A DNA stretch of 64,000 bases from Alisma plantago-aquatica (Eukaryota; Streptophyta; Magnoliopsida; Alismatales; Alismataceae): positions 1,166,201,249-1,166,265,248 of the forward strand of contig OY856409.1 in assembly GCA_963693085.1 (NCBI GenBank), in the 5' to 3' direction. How positions within the stretch are numbered: the stretch's first letter is position 1; each line of letters begins with the position of its first letter. Of this stretch, positions 46,780 to 59,639 are shown piece after piece. Under the pieces are notes generated by a model that worked only from the letters and a program-made list of their open reading frames with translations, searched no databases and had not been told where the DNA came from. Both the position numbers and the translations under genes were made by a program.

Positions 46780-46784
46780 CCAAC
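46780..46784. repeat. TSD of Tekay element (CCAAC), right copy
   Basis: Partner of 11504-11508. Base 46785 is the terminal base of the interrupted Angela LTR. Confidence 0.9.
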
Positions 46785-46785
46785 A

Positions 46786-46801
46786 GATTCCCACCTGCTC
46801 T
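46786..46801 (-). promoter_or_regulatory. Polypurine tract of Angela-like element
   Basis: On the minus strand, AGAGCAGGTGGGAATC directly precedes the LTR start TGTTGG, like the GTGGGAGAT-TGTTGG junction of Angela elements. Confidence 0.75.
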
Positions 46802-47366
46802 TAGAGCCAATCACCCACAAATCATATTCTAAGTGATCTTAACATGTCCATCATGTTTCTACTGTGCAAGCACTTTTATAGCGGGTTTATCAATGTTTGC
46901 TTAAAGTTTGTATTTTGTAAGTTTCACATATCTTTGATGTGCAACCTTATGCATGAGATGGAAGTGTTGTAGTATGCTATCTGAGATTCCCAACATATCT
47001 CATAGCTCCATTGTTGTCATTAGTATTTCTATTGTGTCATTAATAGTTGGAACCTCACACAAGTTCACCCATATGAAGTTCTTAATCCATATGTTGTTCT
47101 CATAACACATAGATACTCGACTTATTTTGTAGATTTGAACAACTATCATTAGCTCATAATCCTTTCTAGCTTATAGTTCTCATTTAATGTTAAAAATTAA
47201 TTTAGATTGTGATCCTTAATTTTTTAGTTTGGAAGTTTGCATCAGTGTATCTCTTTACACCTAACTCTTCCTTATTATCATAACCATAGAACACATCCTT
47301 TTCATGCTTCACATGGACCCAAGGATGTTCTTTATGGTCGTCCAGTGACTCTCATTGTCATCTGAC

Positions 47367-47541
47367 ATATACCCTCTCATCATGTCCAATACATACGATA
47401 TTACTAGGTAGGTGTATATATGTCCTCTCATCATGTCCACTACATATGAGATGACTTGATATCCTCTCATCATGTCCAATACATATGAGATAACTGGATA
47501 TCCTCTCATCATGTCTAATACATATGAGATAACAAGATAAG
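47367..47541 (-). repeat. 39-bp minisatellite within copia RNase H coding region
   Basis: cctctcatcatgtc recurs at 47373, 47424, 47463 and 47502, so the spacings are 51, 39 and 39. On the minus strand each unit encodes a variant of VISYVLDMMRGY, all in one frame. The first interval carries 12 extra bases. Confidence 0.88.
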
Positions 47542-50500
47542 TACATAACATTGCATTCAAGATAGATCCAGTTGCAAATGCATATGGAATCTATTCCATG
47601 AGTTCCTTTTTCTTTACTAGAACTGAGAAACTAGTCTCCTGAGAGACTAACTCCATGGAACATGGACACGTTCTCTCTCATTGAGCCCTACATGATGAAC
47701 CCTTAAGCAGCTTGCCAATGTATGTTTTTTTTACTTAGGTCAAGAAGGTTTCCAGATCTATCTCTATAGATTGCAATCCCTATCATATAGGTTCTCTTGC
47801 CTAAATCCTTCATAGAGAAAGTGTTTCCATCCACATTTTTTACATTTACATGATAAGGATGTTATTCCCCATCATCATGTGGAATACAAGTATGCTACCA
47901 CTAAATCTTTTATAATCATAGATTTCATCTTCATTCTGATTCAAGTCAACCCTTTGACTGTCTTGTCAAAATAGAAGATTCCAGCTCTAAGATGCTTTCT
48001 TCAATCCTCATATTGACCTTTGTATATTATGGACTTTATTTGCATTAATGGATTTATAAAACCTTTAGGATATGCCACATACACATCCTCATAATTATTC
48101 CACTTAAGGAATGTGGTTTTAACATCCATATGCCAAATCTTACAGTCATACTAAAATGCAACAACAAGCATGATCATGATGGATTTAACAATGGTAACTG
48201 TTGAAAGACTTCATCATGTTCAACACCTTGAACTTGTTTGAAAATCTTTGCAACCAATCTACCCTTCCATGTTGGTCTTCTCTCAAAGACCCAAATGCAC
48301 CCTATGGGTTTTACCCCTTTAGGTGGATCCAGCAAGGTCATACCTTGTTGGAGTACATGGAGTCCATCTTGGATCTCATGGCCTCAAGCCATTTCTCTGA
48401 CTCTCATCCCTCATCAACCCATCATCTTTCTGAGTTATAAGTTGTCATAATCTTTTAAACTCAAGGCATGTTCTACTAGTAAGGTATTGTGTTACATAAG
48501 GAACTTGAGATTCCACAACAATTTGTGATTCTCATTATTCCCACTATACCTCTTTAAGTTCAATGTTTTCTTGTTTGTCTCGAACATTTTGAGTTCTACT
48601 TTTATTCCAATTGATTCCTTTGGAACAAAGTTCCTCATCAGGAATATAGCCATCCAGATTAACAAACAACTTTGTTGTAGGATTGGGATAAGAGTAGTGT
48701 TTAACAAAATAAATTTTATGTGATTTGTGAACAAAGCTTTTAAGAAACAATTTTCTTATATAAGCATTCACCCCTCATCGCTATAAAAGAATCATTAGGA
48801 CAATTGACATGCCATATCTCATATGGTGTCTTTTGAACCAATTTTAAGACGATGCATTGTTTAGTGTAAAATGGAAGATCAACTAGATTTTATTAATAAT
48901 CACACCATGACTTAACAAGGTGTGATTCCTTCTTTCTGATACACCTTAATGATACACCATCATTGTGTTTTAGGTGGAGTTCATTGTGATACACTATCAC
49001 AGACTCTCTAGAAGTTCCTCAAACTCTTGGTTCAAATTATTTCCATATCGATCATATCGAAGTATCTTAATACTTTTACCAAGATAGTTATGTACTTCAT
49101 TTATGATCTCCTTCAACATTTCAAGAGATCCAAACTTGTATTTCATTACATACATTTTCATATCTACTGATAATATTAGTAAATATATGAGGTACTAGTA
49201 ACTACCTTAAGCATTTAATCTAAAAGGTCTATATACATCAATATGTATGAGCCCTAATAGAGTAGTCACTCTCCCCTACATCTAGTAGAGAAGCTCTTGT
49301 CATATTGCACAAAAAATAAGATATGCATGTCTCCATTGGTTCAATAACCAAAAGAGTCTTGATAACCATCATATGGATTCTAGAAATGTATTTCTCATTT
49401 ATGTTCTCTAGATGACAATGTTATAGGTATTCAAAGTTTGAGTCATCAAGTCATTCCATATATGTGTCATACACATATTTGTATTTAGAACTATCATATA
49501 TAGTTTGTGAGACACAAGTCATTGCCATAAAAGATCATGTTTTTTAAGATGAAACATAATGTTCTTGTCACCCAAGACATATGTTGTTTTCATCAATGGA
49601 AGGTACATAATAGAAATTCTCTAATTCTATATGTGCCCATGAATGATAGTTTGCAAACCCTTGCTCTGCATAGTTCTAGCTTACTTCTTCTCAGGTCCTG
49701 AAGTAGATAACTCTATCTCCATCTTCTTCTTAGGATCCTCCATAAAGAGGATAGTTATTTCCAATGTCTAGACTGGTGACAATGGTGGCACTTTATTTCC
49801 TTAATCCATTAAGTGAAAAGGACATATTCCTTTTACACTTACCCTTCTCCATATAGAGTGCAGAAGACTTAGACTTTAGCTTAGCCTCAGACCACTTCTT
49901 GGCCTTGCCTTTTCCCCAGAACTCACTTCCCTTGATCACTATCATGGCTTTGTCCTTCTTCTTCCTTACTTTGGCATCAACATGCCAAGCATTTGATACT
50001 GAATATATGATTCACACAACAAATTGTAGAATCATGTTCATGGTCAACTCTTGACCTAAGAGAAATTCCTAGTCAATCCATATGCACAATAATATTGAGT
50101 ACATGGGGTTCTACTGGATCTCCCTTTGTCAGTTTGCACTCAAATAGCTCTTTGGAGACATTATACCTTGATTGATTTACATGATTCTTAAGATGTGTTA
50201 TCATCTCAAGAATGTCCATGCTTTCACAATGTTCATGCAACTCATAGTTCATATGGAAAAGCATGAGGTACTCAATGTCTATGGCATCATTGGCATGCTT
50301 CCAATAATCATCCTTTTAATCTTTAGGCACATTTGGAGTGAGTCCCTCTGGCTCTGGTCTTTTCAAGACATAGAGCTTTCACTCATGATTGACAACACTT
50401 CTCAAAGTCCTAAAATAGATGTGGAAGTTTATCCCGTTTTGTCCTTCTTCAGGATTGGTCGCAATTAGAACGTGTTTCACATTTGATTCTACAAAAAATA

Positions 50501-51839
50501 GCAACTTTTCAAAAACATTTTGATTTGTTTGATTTGATTATTTTGATGATACTAATTAGGTTTTAATTAACTATCTCTCCCACTATTTTTTTCAAATTGA
50601 TAACCCTCGTGTATCAATCTAGAAGATTGCATTGTACAATCTTCTAGTGAGTCAAGATCCATATTTCATCAAATCATGAGTCAACTTTGGTTGATCGCCC
50701 AGAACTTGATTATTTAGGTAGACAATGTTTGTCAATTGCATCTTGTGCAACTCTTAGATAGATGATATGTGCAACTCCTTGCCAAAATCATCTGCATGCC
50801 TTTAGGCCTAGACACTCTAAGAATCACCAATTGAGCCTGACCCAGAAGCCAACATGATAATAATGCAACCCCCTTTGGCGGAACCTACATTACTACCATT
50901 ATACTTCCACGAGATAGATGACTCACCATGCTTTGGCGAAACCTACACTTGGTCGATCAAGCTTTTCATGTGTGCCGCTTTTAGAAAGCATCTAAGGCTT
51001 AATATTTAATTGAGGGATTTTATATTTATAATACATATACTTTATCCAATCACAACATATATAGTATGTATCATATACATGCTATATCCCACAACAAAAA
51101 CATGCAATAAACAAAAAGCAATGGTTATGGCCAGCCTAATGTAATTCCTTGGAGCCACAAGGAATTATGACAGCCTAAGTCTACATCATATGCAAAAACA
51201 TGTTGTTGATGAAGACTTGTTCTTGCCAATCTGGGTTGATTGATTCAACCTTTGATCTAATCGCCTCACCTCCTGGCCGGTCATTTGTTTGTCTCACTAG
51301 TCGTCTGGTTCTTCAATCCACCATATGTTGGCTCCTCCACTCAATTGGTTGGATCCACCATGCGATTAGTTCGGCTCATCCTTCTGGTCCTCTAGCCAGC
51401 TGGTTCATCTCTGAGATGGTCGGTTGGCATCGTTAGAATCTCTTTCTTCTCCATAATAATAGGAATGTAAACTATCCTACTATTACATGTTTATAGAGAA
51501 ACCTAGAGTTACATTTGAGAGGAGCAAGGATAGGAAAGAATTAACTTTACATTGGAAATATAAGATAGAGGATTGGTATACAGACTGAGATATATAGGAT
51601 TAACCAACCAAACAACCATGCACAGATAATAGGGGTTACTGGTCATAACACTTCTACACATCCACCATCAAAACTCACTTTTAGGGTGACGTGTGTAAAT
51701 TGCATATAATATATATATATTAGTTCGGAATTATTGGGGTATTTGATTGGACAAGAAATTATTCAATCGCATGCAATAATTAAATAATGAAACCAAAATT
51801 CGCTCATATTGATTATCTCAAAATATAGTAGATTGATGT

Positions 51840-51853
51840 GGCTCTGATACCAC
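51840..51853 (-). promoter_or_regulatory. Primer binding site of Angela-like element
   Basis: On the minus strand it contains TGGTATCAGAGCC, an exact complement to initiator tRNA-Met as used by most plant copia elements, next to the 5' LTR. Confidence 0.88.
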
Positions 51854-52441
51854 TATAGGGAAATAAGGCGACTGAATAGGCAGCGGAAACAAAAAAATTA
51901 TTGACATATTTCCCATAAACTAGATGATCACGTCAACAACTATATAATGGAAAGGATGGTTTCGAGGATATACCTGGTCCTAGAGCAAGTTTAGAGACAT
52001 ATTCCTTGTCGTTGTAGATACACAATTGTCATCTAGTTGCTCTTGGATGGTGTTTGTACAGTACCTGGTCTTCACAACAGACAATAGATTTAAACAACAT
52101 CTACAGTAGCTCATGTGATCTCACTGCGGACTGCAGGCTAACGTTGTCCTCCAAGCGGCAGACAATAGCCTCCCACTTCTAGAGTATTCCATGTGACCAC
52201 TGAAAACTTCACGTTGTGCTACCAGATCCAACATGAAGGATTTGTCCCCTTCTGTCGACGTACTAGTCGCCAACATGCTTTCCCATAACAACTGATCTCA
52301 GTTGTTCTTTCCCTTGATGTCCCTCCCTTTGACAGGTAGGACTTGCTTGGGATCTCTATTGGTTACCACAACCAGCGAGGAAAACAATTTTCACAACAAA
52401 TGATTCTCAATTGTGTGTCTTGGGAAGCCCCCAATACTCCT

Positions 52442-52451
52442 CTATTTATAG
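52442..52451 (-). promoter_or_regulatory. TATA box of Angela 5' LTR
   Basis: CTATAAATAG on the minus strand, conserved in both LTRs and directed toward the internal region. Confidence 0.6.
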
Positions 52452-52704
52452 TAGAGTCCATGGTCAATGTTCATGGTCGGTGTGGGAGTAGAAGGATCTA
52501 AAATCAGGAATGTTCTAGAACCTGAGAACTATGAGACAGTCGTCTCAAATAGTGAAATAGTCCTCTCATGTGCAATATGATCATCTTGCTTAGTGAGATG
52601 GTCATTTCCACAGATCCTTTTCTGAATCATTGGCAATTCAAATCCAATTAATGCACAATATGACTTTAGCACTAATCCTTGATGCAATCACTTTTCCCAC
52701 GAAT

Positions 52705-52834
52705 CGGGTGTCTCGTTCATGTGAGTCAGTTGTCTTGCTCTCACGAGATGGTTTTCTCACAACCATGAACCAATCATCTCACTCACATGAGCCAATCGTC
52801 TCATGACCATCACGCGAGACGGTCGTCTCGTGCC
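52705..52834. repeat. Dyad-motif array in Angela 5' LTR
   Basis: The best-preserved dyad is CGAGACGGTCGTCTCG at 52815-52830. Decayed relatives of gagatggt and gtctc surround it, with a second cluster at 52530-52612. Confidence 0.7.
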
Positions 52835-54018
52835 CCAGAAATGGCAGAACTCAGCCAATTCAATTTCTAATCAACCTGACACTCCAAATACTCAGTCCAA
52901 CACTTGAACTTTATGATTTTGAGTCCATTCAGTTGATCTATTATTTAATTGAATACCTAAACACCTTTAGCATTCAATCTAAACATCATTCACGGATATA
53001 CTCCTTTAATCCAAGTGTATCCTATGTGTGTGACCCTCTAGGTCTAGAATTACAATGGCAGTGAATGTCCATAACAAATTATGACATCATAAGCAAAGAG
53101 TGGAGCCTAGTCACACATCATTTCTACCAAAGTAATTTAGAAAGTTGGAGAACAACTTCAACCTACAATTTTTTATTTGTGTTATTGTGATCATATAGTT
53201 CCTATGTCTCTGATATCCAGATTGAACTCGAGGCATGGAATCGTAATCCTCACAACATTCAATCCATGTTCCTTGAACTAGAGCAGGCTGTCTGAGATGC
53301 ATATGAGTTTACATATCATATATTGAACAACATCAGTACGTCCGTACATTTCTCAATGTCACTTATTAAGAGGCCTTGGATATCAATATCCTATAGGAGG
53401 GATAAATCCCATCTACATCACTCAAACTCAGTCCCCATGTGTCAAAGTTAACCAATCATCACCTTTATGGAAACCCATATTTTAGGATTACGTTTGATGA
53501 TGTTAAAGCATACCCAAGAATGTGATGAGTGTAGTGACTTTAGGTCTAAGAACCATAATCACCATTATCACTATGAGAGATGATTCTGACTACCATTTCA
53601 TGGTCTCCATGTATCACTCGCATGGTGGGTTTGTCTGATACACTATTCTCCAACATATATCTATGTGAGTGACTTGATATCATATATCATGACTAATGAG
53701 ACTCTGTCATTAGTCAACACACACTCTAGTCTTATGTATTATTGTTGTTTATTTTGCTTCCATAGTAATATCCTACTAGGGAAAAAATAAGAATTTATGT
53801 ACTCTTATCATACATATGATCCCATCCTTCAGATCTTAAACCCAAAGACATATGTCATCAAGTAGCATCATTCTTTAGACATATACTATGCATGTTTCAT
53901 CATCTCATGTCTGAAACAAACATAATAGACATAATTACCTTTTATTATTATTAAATTAGGTATATAATGACACACTCCGATCATCGTATAATTGGCTCTC
54001 TGGGCATACATACCAACA

Positions 54019-54023
54019 TAAAC
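54019..54023. repeat. TSD of Angela-like element (TAAAC), right copy
   Basis: Partner of the copy at 1152-1156. The pair proves that about 52.9 kb of nested DNA sits in one original insertion site. Confidence 0.88.
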
Positions 54024-57000
54024 ATCCCTAACTTTAAACATTCGAGGTAAGAATGGATTATTCACCATCCTTCCTATCACTCTAAGAATTTATTTTAGAT
54101 TACACTTTGCTCATGTTGCACTTTTCATTTTGTTCAAATCACACTTCTTATGTTTCAAATATATTTATTATTCCTCATTCTTAGTCATATCTATATTTTT
54201 ATCTATCTTTTTCATTGCAACCTTTAAACCCTAGACTATCATCACTACTAGTTTCTTCTCATAATATTGATCTCAAAATTTTATATATAAGATGTTAGTA
54301 TCCAAGGTCAAATTACTAGTTACATCTCTTGAACTACTATAACCCTAGACATTCTAGGGTTTGATCCTTATCAATAACATAATGTTGTTCTGACATGATT
54401 TTACCCTCTCATGATTCAAATCCTTCTTTATTTTTCACCATCCTCTTACTGTATGCTAATCTTCCATATATCATTCTAACTTCTACTTGTCTCTTATGAT
54501 CATATTTATCACTCATGTGCATAATTTCATATTCCATGCCACACATATTTGTTATTATCCCTTTACTAAATGAAGTTAAAATTCTAAATAAATAATCTCC
54601 CAACTAGTTCCATTTTATGTTTAATACATTACATTCCTTTGTTTCAAATCAAACAGCTCATGTAGGGGTCAAACATAATTTCTCTTTCAATCAAGCTATC
54701 TTGTTCTGAAAATAATTTTCCTTTATATGACTTGTTCATTTGTTTAGATGCACTTTTGTTCTTCTTTTGAAAATTAGTTTCATTTCATCAATAGGAACCT
54801 ATCGAGCACATATGATGAAAAGTAGGTTGTTACTCTATAGAGACTTTGGATAAAAAGGTAGTAAGGATGAATGCATTAGAGTTCATAATATAATGACACA
54901 ACTAATGTTTTCTATTATATAATGTAACCATCTTTCCTTAATCAAACACACCATCTCCAACATTTATCTTTATTTCATCTGAGTTTCTTATCCTAATTTT
55001 ATAATTGACATGTTCATCTAGTCCTTTCCACTTTAATTCTTCTAAAATTTCTCTACTTCTATGTACTTAATGAATACTTCACTCTTTTCTCCTATTTTGC
55101 TTTTGTGTTGGAGTACATATATGTATTATACTCGATTATATGATCCATCTCTCATTAATGATTTTTTTGATCTTGGCCCTTACGTACTTTTCTCTTGTCT
55201 CTTTCATATTTCATATTTAGAGACTTCATGTAATACTAATCATTAAGCTTTATTCTCACTCTTATGACATTTTCTTTTGATTTCCTTCTATTCTATCTCT
55301 TTATTTGACATACTTTTCTATCATGAGGATTTTCACAATCGATCAATCTCTTGTGTGTATCTTAGAATGTTCTTCAACTCTTTTCTTTTTTACTTTCCTT
55401 TGTTTAAAATTGAAGAATGTGCCTCAATTAATTATCTGATTCGGACCTCTTTATCCATTCATTCTTCTTTATTTTGTATGCTATAAACTAATATGTATCT
55501 TGAATTTGAATTCCTATTTCCGTTATTCTCAAATTATTGTTTATTATCTAGTGTTCAAAATACAAATGTAGTTATTATTGCCAACTAATTCCTAGTCATC
55601 CCAGCCTTTCCCTTATATTTCATTATCTTAGTGAATGTACATACTCATTAGGTTATGAAATTACCTCTCCATAGTTTAATTACTATTATTATATTAACAA
55701 ATAGGAGTCAATAGATCTCGATAATGCATCCTACCAGCCAGACCAGGCTGAACCTATAGTCCTAAAGCCAAGAGCTACTTAGGATTAACCAACTCCTATA
55801 TATCTCAAACATGTGGAAAGAATATCCACCCATGGGAAAACTCTTATAAGATCATTTATGATCTACTTGATGCAAATAATGTAGATAATAACTGAAGTAA
55901 CTTTTTAGTTTACAAAAATATTAAGGAACCACGTATATTTCTAAAAACTAAATATATGAATTCAAATATATAAGAGCATTATATCTCTCCAATAAAAAAA
56001 ATTATAAAATAAATGTTGTATCTCATTTTATCTTTATGCTCTTATTTTTTAATTACTTTCTGATCTTCTAACCCTAACACTTATAGGGTTTCTCTCTAAC
56101 CCATCCTCCATCTGAACACATTACTAGGGCATCTAGAGAAGAATAGATAGAGTAGCTTGATATTAGTTAGCCAAAGTATTCACTTATCGGTCCAGGATAT
56201 CCAAATACTCATACTTCCCAGAGCCATAGACACATTACCTCCTAACTGTCACACTTATGCCTTTGACATTCTATCCTAATGGTCCCTGACAACTTAGAGT
56301 TCTTTGATACCAAGATTTTACACCCACGATAACCTCTAACCATGAGATTAGAGCATAAGTTGATGATTTAACATAATAAAAAGATCACTCTTGACTTTTT
56401 CTTTGATTTCAAACTCTTTTTTTTATCACATTCAATCTAGTAAACTAGCTTTGTAAGGGAAATAAGACATTGACTCCTCTAAGCTCTTTCCAACAATTGT
56501 GGTACATATCTAAACATTCGTGTTGTTTCTCACATGTCCATACCACATGATAATTGAATACATTCTCTTGTGTTAAGAAAACAAAGTTACACATCATGAT
56601 TTACAACTCTCTCACTTCTATACAAGGATCTAGATTGATAGGACTGACTAAACTTCATTAATATGATACTTAGATTTTTGGCAGATCTACTCTGGAATTG
56701 ATATTTTTCAAATCCACATGGTTTCCCTAAAAAATTTTGAGTAGAGGGGTGAGCCTACTCTCTCAGTGAATGAGTTCTTAAAAGAAATAGTTTAAAGCAC
56801 TTTAACAGTCAAAGATATATAATTGAACAAGTGAATTTAAATTAGAATGATAGTAAACTATAGAGTAACTAATCATTCACATACATGTATATGGTAGGAT
56901 GCTCAAATATCCAAAAAGAGTAAATTAATATATGAACATACTTGGTTAATCATAAAGGGAACTAGTAATTCAGAAACATACAAATGGAAAGTTACTAGAG

Positions 57001-57030
57001 ATAACTACAAAGGATATATGAATAATTGTT
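54024..57030. other. AT-rich intergenic DNA, nothing recognised
   Basis: No ORF with family resemblance, no LTR termini and no long repeat found by eye. Short open frames such as 55061-55246 and 55277-55486 are of T-rich composition and encode hydrophobic runs typical of chance frames. Confidence 0.5.
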
Positions 57031-59630
57031 CACAGTTGACTAATCTTTCATTTATCTCATTATGTCGTGAACCCACATGAGGTGTACCATGACACGTGAA
57101 AGCATCATAACAAGCTACAATCTCACCGGACAAGACTTAAAAGAATGTTTGGGTTCCTAAGTCTATCTCTCAAGTAAGACCCTATCTATAGTGGGCCTCA
57201 TCACATCTGACTCTTGGCGGCTAATGGGAGCAGTTGAATATCTCACTCCTGCTATCAATCTAGGTACTCACGTGGGGTGTCAAAGCCTTTAGGCTTGTTG
57301 TGCATCAGTTAACCTACCAAAGATGTCCACTGATTGACACAAATCTGCATCCTTGGATCTACTGAATATGTCCACTGACCAGAAAACTCAGGTACCTCGA
57401 CATCCCCAATTGGTGTTGGATACCAATCATATAAGGAGTCCACCCTCACTGGCTTAGACCCCATCACCCCATTGGTCCACTCCGACTTACCTCGACCTGG
57501 AAAAATACCCCCAGTTGGGAAGCACCTTTCCTCCCCTCAGTGCAGGCCTTTTATGAAGGATTCTACGGTGCCCATGTCATCTAAATGTCTAATTCACTCC
57601 TTCATTTCACAGTTCAATAATCTCATAAACATTTATTAGCTTAGATTTCTAAATGGTTCGTTTCAAAGGTCATCTGTAACATGTACCACAAACCAAATTG
57701 TTGGGCAACACCTCATCTCATACTGAGAAACATTGATATGAAAATAGTTGATTCATGGAATGTCCTTTTCTTAGGTTTTCATTTGCCTCATTAACATATC
57801 ATATGACTTGCATAAGGATTCAATGCATCATAAACTTTCATTGATCAAAGACTGCTTTGAACAATTCACATACAACCAAACATACATTGAAACTCTAGAA
57901 TGAAGTGAAATAGGATCTGCACGCCATCCACTGAAATATCATGCATAAAATAAAACCTTGAATAAATAAATCTATAACATTAAAATATATCACTTCTATT
58001 GGATTTCATGATGTCTATTTGCAAACTTATGACTTTCCACTCATATAGGGTTTCACCTTCTTAACTCATATATCAAGTAAACGTTGATAAAATGAATTAA
58101 TGATAATATCTAACATATTTTTACTAAACATTCATATAAAACAATCAATTATATCAAGGATTCAAATAGGCAAGTTCTTCATTCAATTATACAATAATTT
58201 CAGACATAGCTGAAAACCCTAGATTTCGATATATCTTATAAATTCTATAATAACTTTATGAATTCTAATGTAGATGATTTGTATCTATTACTAATGTGAT
58301 TTTATCATATAAAATTCATCACAATAGGAAAACAATATGTTTCTATATCATCATTTATAAGCTTAAATTGAAAGGTAGATTTAAGTTTTGTAGTCACATA
58401 CAAAGGAATTGAATAATATTGTGGATTTAATCTAATTGTGTACAATATATTGTTTAAAGGAAGTAACTACTCACCTAATATGTGAAAACACCTTAAAAAC
58501 TTAGATCAAGATATGAAATCCTAGAGTCCATATCAAACTCCTAGAAATTCATCAGTTTCTTCTTCCTTCTAATTAGGAAACTTTGATTTCATCAACTGTA
58601 GGAAGAGATAACCCGAGATCGTCATCTTCACCACTTTCTCCATCCAAACCCAAACATTCTCTCTCTCTAGAATTTCATTTCTCTAGAATGAAACATGAAT
58701 TATGGGAGATCTTAGTGTGTTAGGTTACTCATACAGAGCAAATGAGGTGCTTGGGTCAATTGCAAATCAACCCTACTTTGCTCTTTATTTTATTTTAGTA
58801 TACTTTTCTATAATAAAACTGTTACTATAAATCATTTGCTGAATAGGTCTAAAATCCTCCAAAAATTATGAAAATTTAGCATGTTGTTTGTTATACAATT
58901 TTAGATCTTTAGTAAAAAAAATTAGATCAATCTGAGTTACCAATAAATAACTTAAAAATAAAAGGTACACTACTATGTTGCAATGTACAACATAGTCGGC
59001 TGAAGAACAGAATGCCATAGGGACGCCCAGAATCACCTTGCTAGGTACCATGGTTGTGCCAAGGATGACCCAACATGGTTTTGGTGCTAAGAGTCCATCA
59101 TATTTGAGTATATAAATGGCCAATACTTCTATTTCTTTAAAATAGTCGTGTGTCCTAGAATGCATGTGCCACCAATGACCCTACACAGTAGTGGTGCCTA
59201 TCATGGTCATTCTACCTAAGCCTCCAACTCATTTTCATGATCCCTTTTCTCACCTCATTCGACCACTACAATATGGTCAATGTTCCCTCCTACACCACGG
59301 TCGTGTGGCCCAGCACAATCGTGGTGAGGAAAACCCTAATTCTAGTTGAATAGAGTTTATTCCTTTTCAACCCTTGATTCTTCAAAATGAAAGCATGCTT
59401 GGAATTCTCATTAGGTTTAGCACAACATAATTGATCTAACATCTTTAATCAAGTTTATGCAATAATCATTCTAATTAAGTATGTAATCATCCAGGTAAAC
59501 CCTAGTTTACCAATTAAGCTTAGACGAGGTCAAACAATTAAAGTCATTATTATGTTAAATAATAAATCTAGAATATATTTTGGAATATTTAATTATAAGT
59601 AGAAGATAAGCAGATAAAAAGTTGCAATAC
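57031..59630 (-). mobile_element. Probable decayed LTR of a gypsy-type element
   Basis: On the minus strand it shows features seen in plant gypsy LTRs: a leader-like region with CTAGAGAGAGAGAATG and AGGTGAGTAG (58470-58700), then a stretch of CAGTGGACAT-type repeats (57310-57400). At 58960-59340 there are paired motifs such as ACCACGGTCGTGTGG and AGCACAATCGTGGTG. Termini and TSD were not found, so the limits are approximate and the call is tentative. Confidence 0.35.
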
Positions 59631-59639
59631 TAGTCCTTT

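Larger units (their letters stand above)
46786..51839 (-). pseudogene. Angela-like gag-pol pseudogene, heavily decayed
   Basis: Read on the minus strand. Gag motifs are near 50040-50330 (ELHEHCESMD, KELFECKLTKGDPVEPHV). The pre-integrase region is near 49290-49440 (ISRIHMMVIKTLL, EPMETCISYFLCNMT). Integrase pieces include TPYEIW near 48810, and 48544-48771 (YIRKLFLKS, NLDGYIPDEELCSKGIN). The reverse transcriptase is near 47980-48430 (WLEAMRSKMDSMYSN, GVKPIGCIWVF, LVAKIFKQVQGVEHDEVF). The RNase H side is below 47700 (DLSKKNIHWQ, NAMLCTYLVISYVLDMM). Stops and shifts occur every few dozen codons, more than in the nested elements, consistent with this being the oldest layer. Confidence 0.78.
1157..54018 (-). 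mobile_element. Angela-like Ty1/copia retrotransposon, complete outline with nested insertions
   Basis: The element is read on the minus strand: 5' LTR 51854-54018, PBS 51840-51853, internal region to 46786, then the 3' LTR, broken by two insertions and resuming down to 1157. The LTR termini are TGTTGG and a CCCTACA-type end. A perfect 5-bp TSD, TAAAC, lies at 1152-1156 and 54019-54023. The internal length, about 5.07 kb, and the domain order gag, integrase, reverse transcriptase, RNase H fit the Angela/Tork copia group. The coding region is full of stops and shifts, so the element is dead. It is the oldest layer: everything between 1298 and 46779 was inserted into its 3' LTR. Confidence 0.9.
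51854..54018 (-). mobile_element. Angela-like 5' LTR
   Basis: 2165 bases, intact length. On the minus strand it begins TGTTGGTATGTATGCCC and ends in CCCTATA, where the second last base pair of the usual CA end is mutated. It includes a TATA box and the dyad arrays at 52530-52612 and 52705-52834. Confidence 0.9.

Noticed and set aside
47309..47560. Idea of a small repeat protein (VISYVLDMMRGY units) as a gene
   Set aside because: It is part of the decayed copia pol in the expected position and frame for the RNase H region, so it is a local expansion and not a separate gene.
54024..57030. Possible host gene in the right flank
   Set aside because: Searched for exons with conserved protein motifs and found none; only short, T-rich, hydrophobic frames.
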